From Candidatus Cloacimonadota bacterium (GTDB lineage Bacteria; Cloacimonadota; Cloacimonadia; Cloacimonadales; TCS61): a stretch of DNA of 14,657 bases. The position numbers and the translations under genes are program-made. Shown here piece after piece: positions 1 through 7,992 of this stretch; position 1 is the stretch's first letter, and each line of letters starts with the position of its first letter. The DNA lies in NCBI GenBank assembly GCA_027858325.1, contig JAQICU010000356.1, positions 1 through 14,657 of the forward strand, written 5' to 3'. Under the pieces are notes generated by a model. That model made no database searches. It saw only the letters and a list, made by a program, of their open reading frames with translations, and had not been told where the DNA came from.

Positions 1-326
1 TCTGCCCATAACACAAGAAAACCACCAGGTTCGATAGTAGTTAAAGTTGGATCTGTTGTTGGAATTTCACTTGTCATAAGTTCTTCTAGATTATCAGTAA
101 CATACATACCACCAATATCGATAGCTTCATCACCTGCATTGTAGATTTCAATCCAGTCCTCATGATCACCATTTTCATCTACTGCACCAAAATCGTTACT
201 TGCTAAAAACTCGTTGATAACAAGGATTGCACCTGTTGGATCTGGTCCAGTTGTGTCATCATCACTACATCCCATCAGCAGGAACATACCTACTGCCAGA
301 ATAATTAACCATTTTACAAATTTCAT
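1..326 (-). CDS. Lamin-tail-domain lipoprotein, C-terminus beyond window edge
   Basis: The reading frame is open from an ATG at 326 to the left edge, giving the first 108 residues. The start has a GGAGGG ribosome binding site about 4 nt upstream. The N-terminus (MKFVKWLIILAVGMFLLMGC) is a Sec/SPII signal with the lipobox LMGC, so the mature protein should be an envelope lipoprotein with its lipid on Cys20. From about residue 35 it matches the lamin tail domain (LTD) pattern: INEFLASN, then DWIEIYN, IDIGGMYVTD and a PGGFLVL strand. It is a close paralogue of the next gene to the right, sharing the GGMY(V/I)TD block and the same spacing of motifs. LTD domains are Ig-like folds often found on secreted or surface proteins; the ligand is unknown. 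It is probably the last visible gene of the long minus-strand cluster, after an 85-nt gap. No specific function can be assigned. Confidence 0.8.
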   Translation of the reverse strand, partial: MKFVKWLIILAVGMFLLMGCSDDDTTGPDPTGAILVINEFLASNDFGAVDENGDHEDWIEIYNAGDEAIDIGGMYVTDNLEELMTSEIPTTDPTLTTIEPGGFLVLWA

Positions 327-368
327 TTTACCCTCCGTAATTTTTCTTTCTTTTCACACACAACAAAA

Positions 369-391
369 AAACTTTTTAACTTCAAAAGTTT
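369..391 (-). terminator. Weak hairpin between the two lipoprotein genes
   Basis: An 8-bp perfect inverted repeat (AAACTTTT, 7-nt loop, AAAAGTTT) is followed on the minus strand by a short T run (positions 371 to 365). It lies 21 nt after the stop of the 412-960 gene. The stem has only one G-C pair, so it may attenuate rather than terminate, or be chance in AT-rich DNA. Confidence 0.25.
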
Positions 392-411
392 CAATCTATT
401 TTTTTATTTGC

Positions 412-960
412 TTAATTATTCGATCCACCTGCAGTTGGAACGTCCGTGATTTCCCAATTTACTGTTCCATCCGGTATTCGTGCTTCAGTTTGGTCATCGG
501 GAATTACGCTTGTATTACGTTGATCAAGAATAGTGGTTCCATCAGAGTCAACTAAAGCAAAATCTTCATCATCACTAAGTTTCATATCCAAATGTAAAGG
601 ACCATTTTCAGGAGTTCCGTCTGCAATCAATACTAGAAAATCTCCTGGGTCTAAAGTTGTTTGTTCCGGCACATTATCACCAATCATTGACTGAGTTAAA
701 TCATCCAAATCATCTGTAATATACATCCCGCCAACATCTATTGTTACATCAGAGCCGTTGTAAAGTTCTATCCAGTCTGGAAAGTCATTATTTGGTCCAG
801 CCCAGGCTGCATCATTATGACTCATGTATTCGTTAATGCAGAGTGCATTTAAAGACTCAGGTTCTTCTGGTTCGTTGTTTGTAGGTTCAATCGGGCTATC
901 AAGGCTGCAACTAACTAAAAATAAAGTTAGCCCCAGAGATATGATTAATAATTTTTTCAT
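412..960 (-). CDS. Lamin-tail-domain lipoprotein
   Basis: 182 residues from the ATG at 960. Two ATGs are adjacent (963 and 960). The AGGGGG ribosome binding site at 966-971 leaves 2 nt to the first and 5 nt to the second, so the second is preferred. MKKLLIISLGLTLFLVSC is a lipoprotein signal with lipobox LVSC (Cys18). A Glu/Pro/Asn-rich linker follows. From about residue 38 there is an LTD fold: INEYMSHN, DWIELYNGSD, IDVGGMYITDDLDDL, PGDFLVLIAD, then LSDDEDFALVDSDG and a C-terminal RIPDGTVNWE...PTAGGSNN, typical of a complete LTD ending. The protein is strongly acidic. The ribosome binding site overlaps the stop of the porin gene, so translation is probably coupled to it. Envelope location is well supported. 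The role is unknown; surface attachment or a partner of the porin are guesses from context. Confidence 0.85.
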   Translation of the reverse strand: MKKLLIISLGLTLFLVSCSLDSPIEPTNNEPEEPESLNALCINEYMSHNDAAWAGPNNDFPDWIELYNGSDVTIDVGGMYITDDLDDLTQSMIGDNVPEQTTLDPGDFLVLIADGTPENGPLHLDMKLSDDEDFALVDSDGTTILDQRNTSVIPDDQTEARIPDGTVNWEITDVPTAGGSNN

Positions 961-965
961 CATTT

Positions 966-971
966 CCCCCT
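966..971 (-). promoter_or_regulatory. Ribosome binding site overlapping the porin stop codon
   Basis: AGGGGG on the minus strand shares bases with the TAG stop (970-972) of the upstream porin gene. It gives a 5-nt spacer only to the ATG at 960, which decides the start and suggests translational coupling. Confidence 0.6.
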
Positions 972-2247
972 AGAAGTAGATTACTGTTAAAAATTGAATG
1001 AAACTGTGATCATAACCATCATCATAATGGTCATCGAAAGCATTTGTATCGAAGCCATAATCTCCATCTGAATTGGCATTTGCATCCAGATCAGCTATAG
1101 TATAAGATAGTTGTATTTTCATATTGGGATTTGCATACCAGTTTACTCCAAAAGTATAAAGATTACCTTCTCCACCCCAAACATCTGCATCTTCATCTGT
1201 TAGATTGAGGTGGCTGTAGCGAGCAGCTAATTCCCAAGCTCCTGTTTTTTTGTTTTTTGGCATTACCTGGCCAAATTCACCATCTGTAATTGACCAAGCT
1301 CTTTTCTCTCCCGTTACTAACCATGATAAGTAGGAATAACCACCCATGAAAGTAGCGTCTTCTAAATTTGAGTCGTCTAATCTTTTCACGTTTGCCTGGA
1401 TAAATTCTGATTGTAAATGGAAATTTTTGTATTGTAACACACCTTCCAAACCTAATTTCAAACCATATTTTGCTTCGCCAATTCCACCCGTATCAAACCA
1501 TTCTAAGTCACCATTTTTTGTTTCAGCTTCGCTTTTGTATTCCAATTCTTCCGATTCATCATAGGGAGTTTCATAAGCTGCGGCTAATCCAGCATGGATC
1601 ATGAAATCCTCGTTGATCTGGGGAGCCATTACAAAACGAGCTACTACTCCCATACCGGTTTCATGAACTTCTTTTTCATAATCAGATTTTGATTCGTTGG
1701 TCAAAGTTTGAGTAAATACTGATGATCTTAGGTTTACCGGAATTTTGCCTAAATAACCCCATTTGGAATATTCCAAACCAAATTGTCTGTCTGTCTCAAA
1801 GGCCAACATTACTAGTGATCTTTCGGGAAAAACTGTCATCCGTGAAGAAGTAAGTTCTTCCATTCCAAGTGGTTGTTTGAAGTTACCAAACTTGATATGG
1901 CTGTTATGGAAACCTTCATAACTTGCGAACATATCCTTTACTTCTACAAGATTACCTTCTGCCACATCGATATCCCATTCGAATGACCAAACTTTCCATA
2001 ATTTTGCTTTAATAGCAAAGCGAGCTTTGCGCAAATTAGTTTGATTACTCAATACATCTTCCGGATCATCCATAAAGTAGCTTCCGTTGATATAGAAGCG
2101 AGTATCAAAACGAGCCTGGAAATTTCCATCATCAGATTTGAAGACGAGATAACCTCTTTCATCCCAGCCTAAAGAGCCAGCTGCTGTTTCGGCCAGCATG
2201 TTTCCGAACAATGCCAGCACGAAAATAATTAAGAACGTTTTTTTCAT
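970..2247 (-). CDS. OprP/OprO-like phosphate-selective porin family protein
   Basis: 425 residues, starting 6 nt after a strong AGGAGG (2254-2259). A Sec signal peptide (MKKTFLIIFVLALFGNMLA, cut near residue 19) is followed by a beta-barrel-like sequence of alternating aromatic and polar residues, ending in FIQFLTVIYF; a terminal Phe is the usual outer-membrane beta-barrel (BAM) signal. The segment GWDERGYLVFKSDDGNFQARF, then LRKARFAIKAKLWKVWSFEWDIDVAEGN, and FGNFKQPLGMEELTSS with FPERSL at about 120-145 match the phosphate-selective porin O/P family. The family name does not prove phosphate selectivity; some members pass polyphosphate or other anions. The gene follows tctA with a 17-nt gap in a cluster that also encodes a PiT phosphate permease and Ppx, so an anion-uptake role is a reasonable inference. 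It would provide the outer-membrane step for the inner-membrane transporters encoded upstream. Confidence 0.85.
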   Translation of the reverse strand: MKKTFLIIFVLALFGNMLAETAAGSLGWDERGYLVFKSDDGNFQARFDTRFYINGSYFMDDPEDVLSNQTNLRKARFAIKAKLWKVWSFEWDIDVAEGNLVEVKDMFASYEGFHNSHIKFGNFKQPLGMEELTSSRMTVFPERSLVMLAFETDRQFGLEYSKWGYLGKIPVNLRSSVFTQTLTNESKSDYEKEVHETGMGVVARFVMAPQINEDFMIHAGLAAAYETPYDESEELEYKSEAETKNGDLEWFDTGGIGEAKYGLKLGLEGVLQYKNFHLQSEFIQANVKRLDDSNLEDATFMGGYSYLSWLVTGEKRAWSITDGEFGQVMPKNKKTGAWELAARYSHLNLTDEDADVWGGEGNLYTFGVNWYANPNMKIQLSYTIADLDANANSDGDYGFDTNAFDDHYDDGYDHSFIQFLTVIYF

Positions 2248-2264
2248 TTTTTTCCTCCTTTTTT

Positions 2265-3767
2265 TTATCTGCTTTTCAATTTCGAAAATTCTTTTTTACT
2301 ATATATTTTATTTCTAAGAATCGGCCAGGCAAATGAAACGAGTGCCAAGACCAATAGGATTAAACTTACCGGGCGGGTGAAGAATATTGTGTAATCTCCC
2401 ATCATCACAGCCCTACGGAAGTTTGTTTCTGCTATATTTCCAAGTACAATTCCTAATACTATGGGAGCAACCGGATAATTATACCTTCTTAGTATCCAAC
2501 CAAAAACTCCAAATCCCAAACAGGCAGCGATATCAAAGAAAGAATAACGCACTGCAAAACTACCAATTATCGATACCGTAAATATCATGGGATAAAGAAT
2601 CTTTTTGGGAACAGCGGTAACCTTAACCCATAATCTACTGCCGAATAAACCGAGGACTAATAAAACAATATTTGCAATTAATAAACTAGCGAATAATCCG
2701 TAGATGATTTCCGGATTATTATTAAAAAGTTGCGGTCCCGGTGTAAGGTCATGGATCATCAGTGCACCAATTAGCACGGCTGTGGAAGCACTTCCGGGGA
2801 TTCCGAGAGTAAGAAGTGGAACCAATGCACCACCCACAGAACTACTGTTCGCTGCTTCAGCAGCAGCCACTCCTTCCAGGCTTCCATGTCCAAATTTTTC
2901 AGGTTCTTTACTAGTACGTTTTGCTATATCATAAGAAATAAATGAAGCTATTGTGGCTCCTGCACCCGGGAAAATTCCAATTAGCGTTCCCATGATTGAC
3001 GATCTAACAATGGTTAATTTCAATTTCCAATAATCAAGAAGTGTCGGCCATTGTGTTTTTTCTAATTCAACTTTCTTACTTTTAAAATTCTGCTCATCGA
3101 TCTGTTTGAATACTTCACTAAGAGCAAAAAGACCGATCAAAGCAGGAATTAAAGAAAAACCATCATAAAGATGAACCGAACCAAAAGTGAATCTGCTTAC
3201 ACCTGAGATCGGATCAATACCAATTGTATTAATAAGCAGACCGAACATTGCAGCAATAAATGCTTTTATCCAATTTCTTCCACCTAAAGTTGCAACAGTA
3301 GTTAATCCAAAAATGGCTAAGGCAAAATATTCGGCGGGATGAAACTTCACTGCAACTTTAGCTAATTGTACACTAAACAGGATGAGGATGATTGTTCCTA
3401 TAAAGCCACCAATTGTAGATGAAACCAGAGAAACTCCCAATCCCATTCCAGGCTTATTCTGTTTGGTTAGCGGATAGCCGTCAAAAGAAGTAACAACTGC
3501 TGATGGTGTTCCCGGAGCATTGATGGTAACAGCGGTTATAGAACCACCATAATTTGCAGCAATATAGATCGAAACAAGCAGTATCAGTGCTAAAGTTGGT
3601 GACATGGAATAAGTAAAAGGAACCAACAGAGCAACTCCCATCGAAGGAGAAAGACCCGGCATTGCGCCAGCCAGAATTCCCATGATCACACCTAATACAA
3701 TAAATAATATTGGTTGCCACCCCAAAACGAAACTAAATCCCTGAGCCATATTTGTTAATATTTCCAT
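2265..3767 (-). CDS. tctA: Tripartite tricarboxylate transporter large permease subunit TctA
   Basis: 500 residues, the normal TctA length, with about 10-12 hydrophobic segments. Family blocks are intact: GILAGAMPGLSPSMG (30-44), YIAANYGGSITAVTINAPG (68-86), DGYPL (96-100), GIFPGAGATIASF (264-276) and EGVAAAEAANSSSVGGALVPLLTLGIPGSASTAVLIGAL (298-336). TctA is the channel-forming subunit of TTT carriers. These take up carboxylates such as citrate, and others, using an ion gradient with a periplasmic TctC protein and small subunit TctB. The gene starts 7 nt after the stop of the TctC-TctB fusion; its ribosome binding site is a modest GGAAG only 1 nt from the ATG, so coupling to the upstream gene is likely. 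Substrate cannot be read from the sequence. Context with PiT, Ppx and an OprP-like porin hints at a phosphate-related or other anion, but that is inference. Confidence 0.93.
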   Translation of the reverse strand: MEILTNMAQGFSFVLGWQPILFIVLGVIMGILAGAMPGLSPSMGVALLVPFTYSMSPTLALILLVSIYIAANYGGSITAVTINAPGTPSAVVTSFDGYPLTKQNKPGMGLGVSLVSSTIGGFIGTIILILFSVQLAKVAVKFHPAEYFALAIFGLTTVATLGGRNWIKAFIAAMFGLLINTIGIDPISGVSRFTFGSVHLYDGFSLIPALIGLFALSEVFKQIDEQNFKSKKVELEKTQWPTLLDYWKLKLTIVRSSIMGTLIGIFPGAGATIASFISYDIAKRTSKEPEKFGHGSLEGVAAAEAANSSSVGGALVPLLTLGIPGSASTAVLIGALMIHDLTPGPQLFNNNPEIIYGLFASLLIANIVLLVLGLFGSRLWVKVTAVPKKILYPMIFTVSIIGSFAVRYSFFDIAACLGFGVFGWILRRYNYPVAPIVLGIVLGNIAETNFRRAVMMGDYTIFFTRPVSLILLVLALVSFAWPILRNKIYSKKEFSKLKSR

Positions 3768-3774
3768 ACTTCCA

Positions 3775-5295
3775 CTAAAATATCATTTCAATTAATTTGC
3801 CCACCGGACGTGGAACATAAAGTAACTTATAAAATATCAGATATGAGAATAATAACCAACCTGCAGAAATCAGCAACATTGTTAGATATTTACGATATTC
3901 CAACAGGTATATTCCCACCAGTAAGAAAACAAACGAGCTGATAAAATATCCAAAATAAAAAATACTGAGCAAATAAAGTATCAATAATCCGATAAATCTA
4001 AATATTATCTTTGTATTTCCTCTTTCCTGAACGATCTCTTTCTTTTGTCGTAAGATATTGAACAGTAGGTAAATATTTAAAGGAATCAGTATAAATATCC
4101 AAAGTCGAGGAATTACTGAAGGTCCTACTTTTTCATTACTGGGGAAAGAGAAAGATATGATAAAAAATATAATTGATAGCATAATGAAGAATATCGGAAG
4201 CATAATTCTACTTAGATATTTCCTTTTGGGTGAACGATTTACAAAAATTCCAATAATCAGAAAAATTAGAACAGAGATAATAATAAGAAAATTCAATGCT
4301 TTTCCAGTAGCAAATCTTGCTATCAAGTTTGTTGCTTCGGTGTTTATAATACCAATTTTATGAAGATAATGAGTAAATTGTTCTTTGTCATTATGTACGA
4401 TCTTTGTAAATTCTTCGGAGCCTTTATAAACAACATCAATTCCGCCACGCTCCCAATATTCACGCCATTCCGGATCATTATTCACTTTAACAAAAAGTTC
4501 ATCATACCATTTCTTGATTTCTGGGAGTGTCCCTTTTTTCAGCACAAATCCACGCCACATAAATTCATTATCCAGATTATTAATTCCAAATTCGTTAAAA
4601 GTGGGAACATCGGGGAATTGAGCTAATCTATCTAAACTTGAAACAGCTGCGATCTGTAAGTCATCATTTCCCAAAACTTCACGAGGATTACCTACATATG
4701 CTACACCTTGTTCTCCCAATAAAGCAGCTCTTGCCTTACCACCGCTTTTAAATGGAATCCATTTGGCTTCAATTCCGGCTTCATCCCAGATCTTTAAAGC
4801 CGTAACGTGATCCAATCCCCCATTTGCCGGACCTAACCAAAGCTGATTTCCATCTTTAATCTTTGCATCAGCAATAAGATCTTCCCAAGTATTTACCTTC
4901 TGTTTTTTGTGAGTTATTATGCATTCTGGATCTGCCATCATCATTGCTGCCCAGTCAATTCCTTCGATATAAGCTTCACCACCGGAAGAAACGATTTTGG
5001 AAATATTGGATTTAGTGCTGGCAAATAGTGTGTATCCATCAGCAGGTAATTGAAGTAATCTCTTCATGGCAACTATTCCACCTGAACCGGGTTTGTTCTC
5101 AACTACAAAAGTAGCTTCTGTATATTTAGAAGCAACATCTGCAAATTTACGAGCTGTGACGTCTATCAATCCGCCAGGACCTGTATAAACGATTATTGTG
5201 ATCGGTTTTTCGGGGAATGAAAATTTATCATTTGATTTCTTACAAGAAGCGAAGATAAGTAGAGTTAATAAAAGAATAGCAAATGTTTTTTTCAT
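3775..5295 (-). CDS. TctC-TctB fusion: lipoprotein binding protein joined to small membrane subunit
   Basis: 506 residues from the ATG at 5295, which has GGAG 5 nt upstream; an in-frame ATG at 5355 would lie inside the PiT gene without a ribosome binding site. Residues 1-18 form a lipoprotein signal (lipobox FASC). Residues 27 to about 315 are a TctC/Bug-type solute-binding domain: FPEKPITIIVYTGPGGLIDVTAR (27-49), VVENKPGSGG (64-73), FPDVPTFNEFG (227-237). A hydrophobic helix at about 336-352 leads into a TctB-like region (about 363-506) with VGPSVIPRLW (390-399), several membrane segments and a TctB-like end (YVPRPVGK). Normally TctC and TctB are separate proteins. The extra helix brings the chain from periplasm to cytoplasm. 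The positive loops NRSPKRK, RQKKEIVQERGNTK and EYRK then all fall inside, which fits five TctB helices. It pairs with tctA 7 nt downstream. Confidence 0.88.
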   Translation of the reverse strand: MKKTFAILLLTLLIFASCKKSNDKFSFPEKPITIIVYTGPGGLIDVTARKFADVASKYTEATFVVENKPGSGGIVAMKRLLQLPADGYTLFASTKSNISKIVSSGGEAYIEGIDWAAMMMADPECIITHKKQKVNTWEDLIADAKIKDGNQLWLGPANGGLDHVTALKIWDEAGIEAKWIPFKSGGKARAALLGEQGVAYVGNPREVLGNDDLQIAAVSSLDRLAQFPDVPTFNEFGINNLDNEFMWRGFVLKKGTLPEIKKWYDELFVKVNNDPEWREYWERGGIDVVYKGSEEFTKIVHNDKEQFTHYLHKIGIINTEATNLIARFATGKALNFLIIISVLIFLIIGIFVNRSPKRKYLSRIMLPIFFIMLSIIFFIISFSFPSNEKVGPSVIPRLWIFILIPLNIYLLFNILRQKKEIVQERGNTKIIFRFIGLLILYLLSIFYFGYFISSFVFLLVGIYLLEYRKYLTMLLISAGWLLFSYLIFYKLLYVPRPVGKLIEMIF

Positions 5296-5300
5296 AATTT

Positions 5301-5304
5301 CTCC
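5301..5304 (-). promoter_or_regulatory. Ribosome binding site that sets the tctC-tctB start
   Basis: GGAG on the minus strand sits 5 nt before the ATG at 5295 and immediately after the TAG stop of the PiT gene (5306-5308). Its position, and the lipoprotein signal that begins exactly at that ATG, exclude the longer reading from 5355. Confidence 0.65.
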
Positions 5305-5305
5305 A

Positions 5306-6355
5306 CTATTTAAATACAATCTGCATAAATACATTCTGCATGAAGAAAAGTGCAATATATGCTAATATTGCTGAAGCAACTGGTGTTGCAACCCAACCCA
5401 TACTTATTTGACCGAGTTTCTTAAAATTAAGATTTCTACCACCTTTTGCAAGACTTATTCCCATCACAGCACCAACAACAGCTTGCGATGAAGAAACAGG
5501 AACCAAAGGTATTGCCGGTAAATGAAGAGAAGTTAAAAGATTATGTAACCCTTGCGAGGCAAACAAGAATAAAGTTATCGAGCTTGCCAGAACAACAACA
5601 AAGGCTGTTACGGGTGAGAGCTTAAATATCCCCGATCCGACTGTCATCATTACTTTCTTAGAATATGTAAAAACTCCAAAAGCAATAGCAATTCCACCTA
5701 ATAAAAATAGTTGTTGAATTGATGAAAGATGGAATAACCCTGCTAAAGTAATATCTTGGAATGGTGAAGAGTTAATGAAAACTCCCATCACATTACCAAT
5801 ATTATTTGCGCCCAAACTGTAAGAGCCAAATGCTCCCACAATTAGTAATCCAATTCGTGTATAGGAATCTAAACGCAAGAGATGAATTTTGGATCTTTCA
5901 ACAATTATTTTTGCTATATGAAAAAACAGGAATGCAAAAATTGCAGATAATAAAGGAGAAAATATCCAAGTTCCAACGATCTTAGAAAGTGAGCTTATGC
6001 TTGTAACAGTTTGGGAAAAGAAATTCCAGCCTATTATTGCACCAACAATAGCTTGAGAAGTAGAAACCGGTAAACCGGCTTTTGTCATCCATAAAACTGT
6101 GATTGCGGCTGCTAATGCAACGATAAATGCTCCTGCCAATTGATTGACAGCACCCAGTTCACCTAAAGTGTGAGAAGCTCCAGCACCACTTACAACAGCT
6201 CCGATGATAATAAATACACTGCAAATTAAAGCTGCTGTTTTAAATTTGATCATCTTGGTGCCAACAGCTGTTCCAAATATATTGGCTGCATCGTTTGCGC
6301 CCAATGACCAGCCCAAAAAGAGACCGCTAGATAAGAAAAATATAATTGTTAACAT
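5306..6355 (-). CDS. pit: PiT-family inorganic phosphate permease
   Basis: 349 residues, mostly hydrophobic. It shows the two-fold internal duplication typical of PiT/SLC20 carriers: GANDAAN (19-25) and GANNIGN (182-188), each followed by a PVS(T/S)SQA(I/V)VGA block (96-106 and 286-296). A further pair is GTWIFSPLLSAIFAF (128-142) and GWVATPVASAILAY (320-333). PiT proteins move phosphate, often as a metal-phosphate complex, using a proton or sodium gradient; which ion is used here cannot be told. At about 350 residues it is the compact form, without the long central hydrophilic loop of E. coli PitA. The start at 6355 has GGGAG about 9 nt upstream. It follows the DUF47 gene by 24 nt, the classic accessory-plus-permease pair, and precedes the TctC-TctB fusion by 10 nt. 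Confidence 0.95.
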   Translation of the reverse strand: MLTIIFFLSSGLFLGWSLGANDAANIFGTAVGTKMIKFKTAALICSVFIIIGAVVSGAGASHTLGELGAVNQLAGAFIVALAAAITVLWMTKAGLPVSTSQAIVGAIIGWNFFSQTVTSISSLSKIVGTWIFSPLLSAIFAFLFFHIAKIIVERSKIHLLRLDSYTRIGLLIVGAFGSYSLGANNIGNVMGVFINSSPFQDITLAGLFHLSSIQQLFLLGGIAIAFGVFTYSKKVMMTVGSGIFKLSPVTAFVVVLASSITLFLFASQGLHNLLTSLHLPAIPLVPVSSSQAVVGAVMGISLAKGGRNLNFKKLGQISMGWVATPVASAILAYIALFFMQNVFMQIVFK

Positions 6356-6379
6356 AAAATCATTCTCCCGAAAGTAAGA

Positions 6380-7033
6380 CTATATCCTTCTTTTGATAGC
6401 ATAAACAGATAACCTCTCAGCTACAGATTCTGCAACATCTGAAACCTCAGCGATCTTTTCGGCGAAATATCTCATGTGTACTTTATGGCTAAAACGAGTG
6501 ATCTCCTTACTATTAAATGCGTTTCTTTTTAAATGCTCTTCCACGTCATCTGCTTCATGTTCATAAAAATGTACTTTATTTACATAATCGCTAACTATCC
6601 CAATCTCCCGAAAGAAAGCACGAGCCCCTTTTACTACTTCTTCCACAGCTTTAGAAGATAGTTCAGCAAGTTCAATAAAGTCGCTTCTCAAAAATTCAGG
6701 AATTTCAGGAGTTTCAATGGAAAACTGTTCTAATACTTTCTCGCAAATATCAACTATGTCATCGAGAGTTTCCAGAAGACCTAATACATCTCCACGGGAT
6801 TCAGGGATCAGCATGTAAGTATAAAGTTTGTGTTTAATATCACGTCGAATATTGTCTGCATTACTTTCTAAGGTCGTAATGTCTTGATAATTCCTTTCGA
6901 ATTTATCTCTTTTCCCGTTAACATATGCTTTTACACCTTCATGAAAGATCAATCCCGCCGTGGTTACTCTGTCCAGAAAACCATCGATATCTCCTTCTAA
7001 TTGTTTACCTTTGCTATTAAAAAACTTTGGCAT
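6380..7033 (-). CDS. DUF47/PhoU-like Pit accessory protein
   Basis: 217 residues, soluble and almost entirely helical by appearance. It matches the DUF47 (TIGR00153) family, a PhoU-related fold coded next to PiT permeases in many bacteria and archaea. Visible features are the N-terminal MPKFFNSKG start, the acid-rich metal-binding type helices with ESNADNIRRDI (about 56-66) and HEADDVEEHLKR (about 158-169), and the PESRGDVLGLLETLDDIVD segment (about 77-95) that corresponds to the conserved PxxR-D-x3-L-x4-D PhoU signature. Family members are thought to control PiT activity or phosphate homeostasis in the cytoplasm. The start has GGAG 6 nt upstream. It lies between ppx (18-nt gap) and pit (24-nt gap), which strongly supports a phosphate role. 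Confidence 0.92.
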   Translation of the reverse strand: MPKFFNSKGKQLEGDIDGFLDRVTTAGLIFHEGVKAYVNGKRDKFERNYQDITTLESNADNIRRDIKHKLYTYMLIPESRGDVLGLLETLDDIVDICEKVLEQFSIETPEIPEFLRSDFIELAELSSKAVEEVVKGARAFFREIGIVSDYVNKVHFYEHEADDVEEHLKRNAFNSKEITRFSHKVHMRYFAEKIAEVSDVAESVAERLSVYAIKRRI

Positions 7034-7051
7034 AATAATCTCCTGTGTTTG

Positions 7052-7963
7052 CTATTTTAAATATTTATCAAACATTAATCCATGACGCAAACCGCGATCA
7101 CTTATAGTAAAGGAATCAATCTTGAAAATTTCCATGATAGTATTAATTATTCCAGCTCCTGCCAAGATCACATCTGCTCTTTTAGGCTGAAGACCAAGAA
7201 TCAATTTTCGCTCTTCGATAGTTTTATTTTTATATAAAACAATTTGCCTTTTTACTTCGCTTAAAGACATTTGAGAACCTTGAATTATGGTTGGATCATA
7301 ATTAACCATTTTATACATGACTGCTCCCATGCTGGTGACGGTTCCACCAATACCGATCAGGTAATCTACTTTTTTATTTGAAATTTTCTCACTAAAAAAT
7401 TTCATCATATGATCTTGCATTTTCTTAAATTCATAATCTTTAACAGGATCAGAGAGTAAGAATTCTTCGGAGGGATGGATTGCACCCAAATTTAGACTAA
7501 TGCGATTATTGAGACTAGTTCCTTTCCCAAATATAAATTCAGTACTGCCGCCACCGGTATCGAAAACAACAACATTTTTATCTGTTTTTCCAATTGTTGA
7601 TAATACTGCCAGGTAGGACAATCTTGCCTCTTCTTCTCCTGAAACTACTTTTATTGTAAGTCCTAGTTCATCTTTTGCTCTTTTTAGGAATACATCACTA
7701 TTCTCAGCGGTTCGTAAGCACATAGTTCCAACAGCAGTTATCTCTTTAACATTTTCCTCTTCTACACTTTTAATAAATTCACGTAATACCCCGATGTTCC
7801 TGCTCATTGCTTCATCTGAGATAACTCCTGTTTTCTGTAGTCCTTCTCCCAATCTGGAAATATTATTTGTATCAATTATTGTTGTTGATATCCCATTTTC
7901 AATTGAAAATAGAAACAATTTAATCGAGTTTGTTCCAATATCTAATATTGCATATTTTTCCAT
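7052..7963 (-). CDS. ppx: Ppx/GppA-family exopolyphosphatase or pppGpp phosphohydrolase
   Basis: 303 residues: the two-domain actin/hexokinase-like core only, as in the short Aquifex-type enzymes, lacking the C-terminal HD-like and extra domains of the roughly 500-residue E. coli PPX. Motifs are all present: phosphate 1 loop DIGTNSIKL (8-16), the SGEEEARLSY block (108-117) holding the catalytic Glu, phosphate 2 loop DTGGGSTE (135-142), IGIGGT (203-208), PKRAD (260-264) and SDRGLRHGL (288-296). The family hydrolyses polyphosphate from the end and/or converts pppGpp to ppGpp; the sequence does not separate these, but a PiT/DUF47 neighbourhood favours polyphosphate. The start at 7963 has AGGG about 7 nt upstream. 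It follows the CYTH-like gene after 29 nt. Predicted cytoplasmic. Confidence 0.93.
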   Translation of the reverse strand: MEKYAILDIGTNSIKLFLFSIENGISTTIIDTNNISRLGEGLQKTGVISDEAMSRNIGVLREFIKSVEEENVKEITAVGTMCLRTAENSDVFLKRAKDELGLTIKVVSGEEEARLSYLAVLSTIGKTDKNVVVFDTGGGSTEFIFGKGTSLNNRISLNLGAIHPSEEFLLSDPVKDYEFKKMQDHMMKFFSEKISNKKVDYLIGIGGTVTSMGAVMYKMVNYDPTIIQGSQMSLSEVKRQIVLYKNKTIEERKLILGLQPKRADVILAGAGIINTIMEIFKIDSFTISDRGLRHGLMFDKYLK

Positions 7964-7992
7964 TTTTTCATCCCTTTTAACAAACCAATTAT

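Noticed and set aside
214..555. 113-codon plus-strand open frame across the gap between the two lipoproteins
   Set aside because: Antisense to both lipoprotein genes, no domain and no ribosome binding site.
5296..5355. Upstream extension of the TctC-TctB protein (20 extra residues)
   Set aside because: It would overlap the PiT gene, lacks a ribosome binding site and would bury the lipoprotein signal; the ATG at 5295 has both in the right place.
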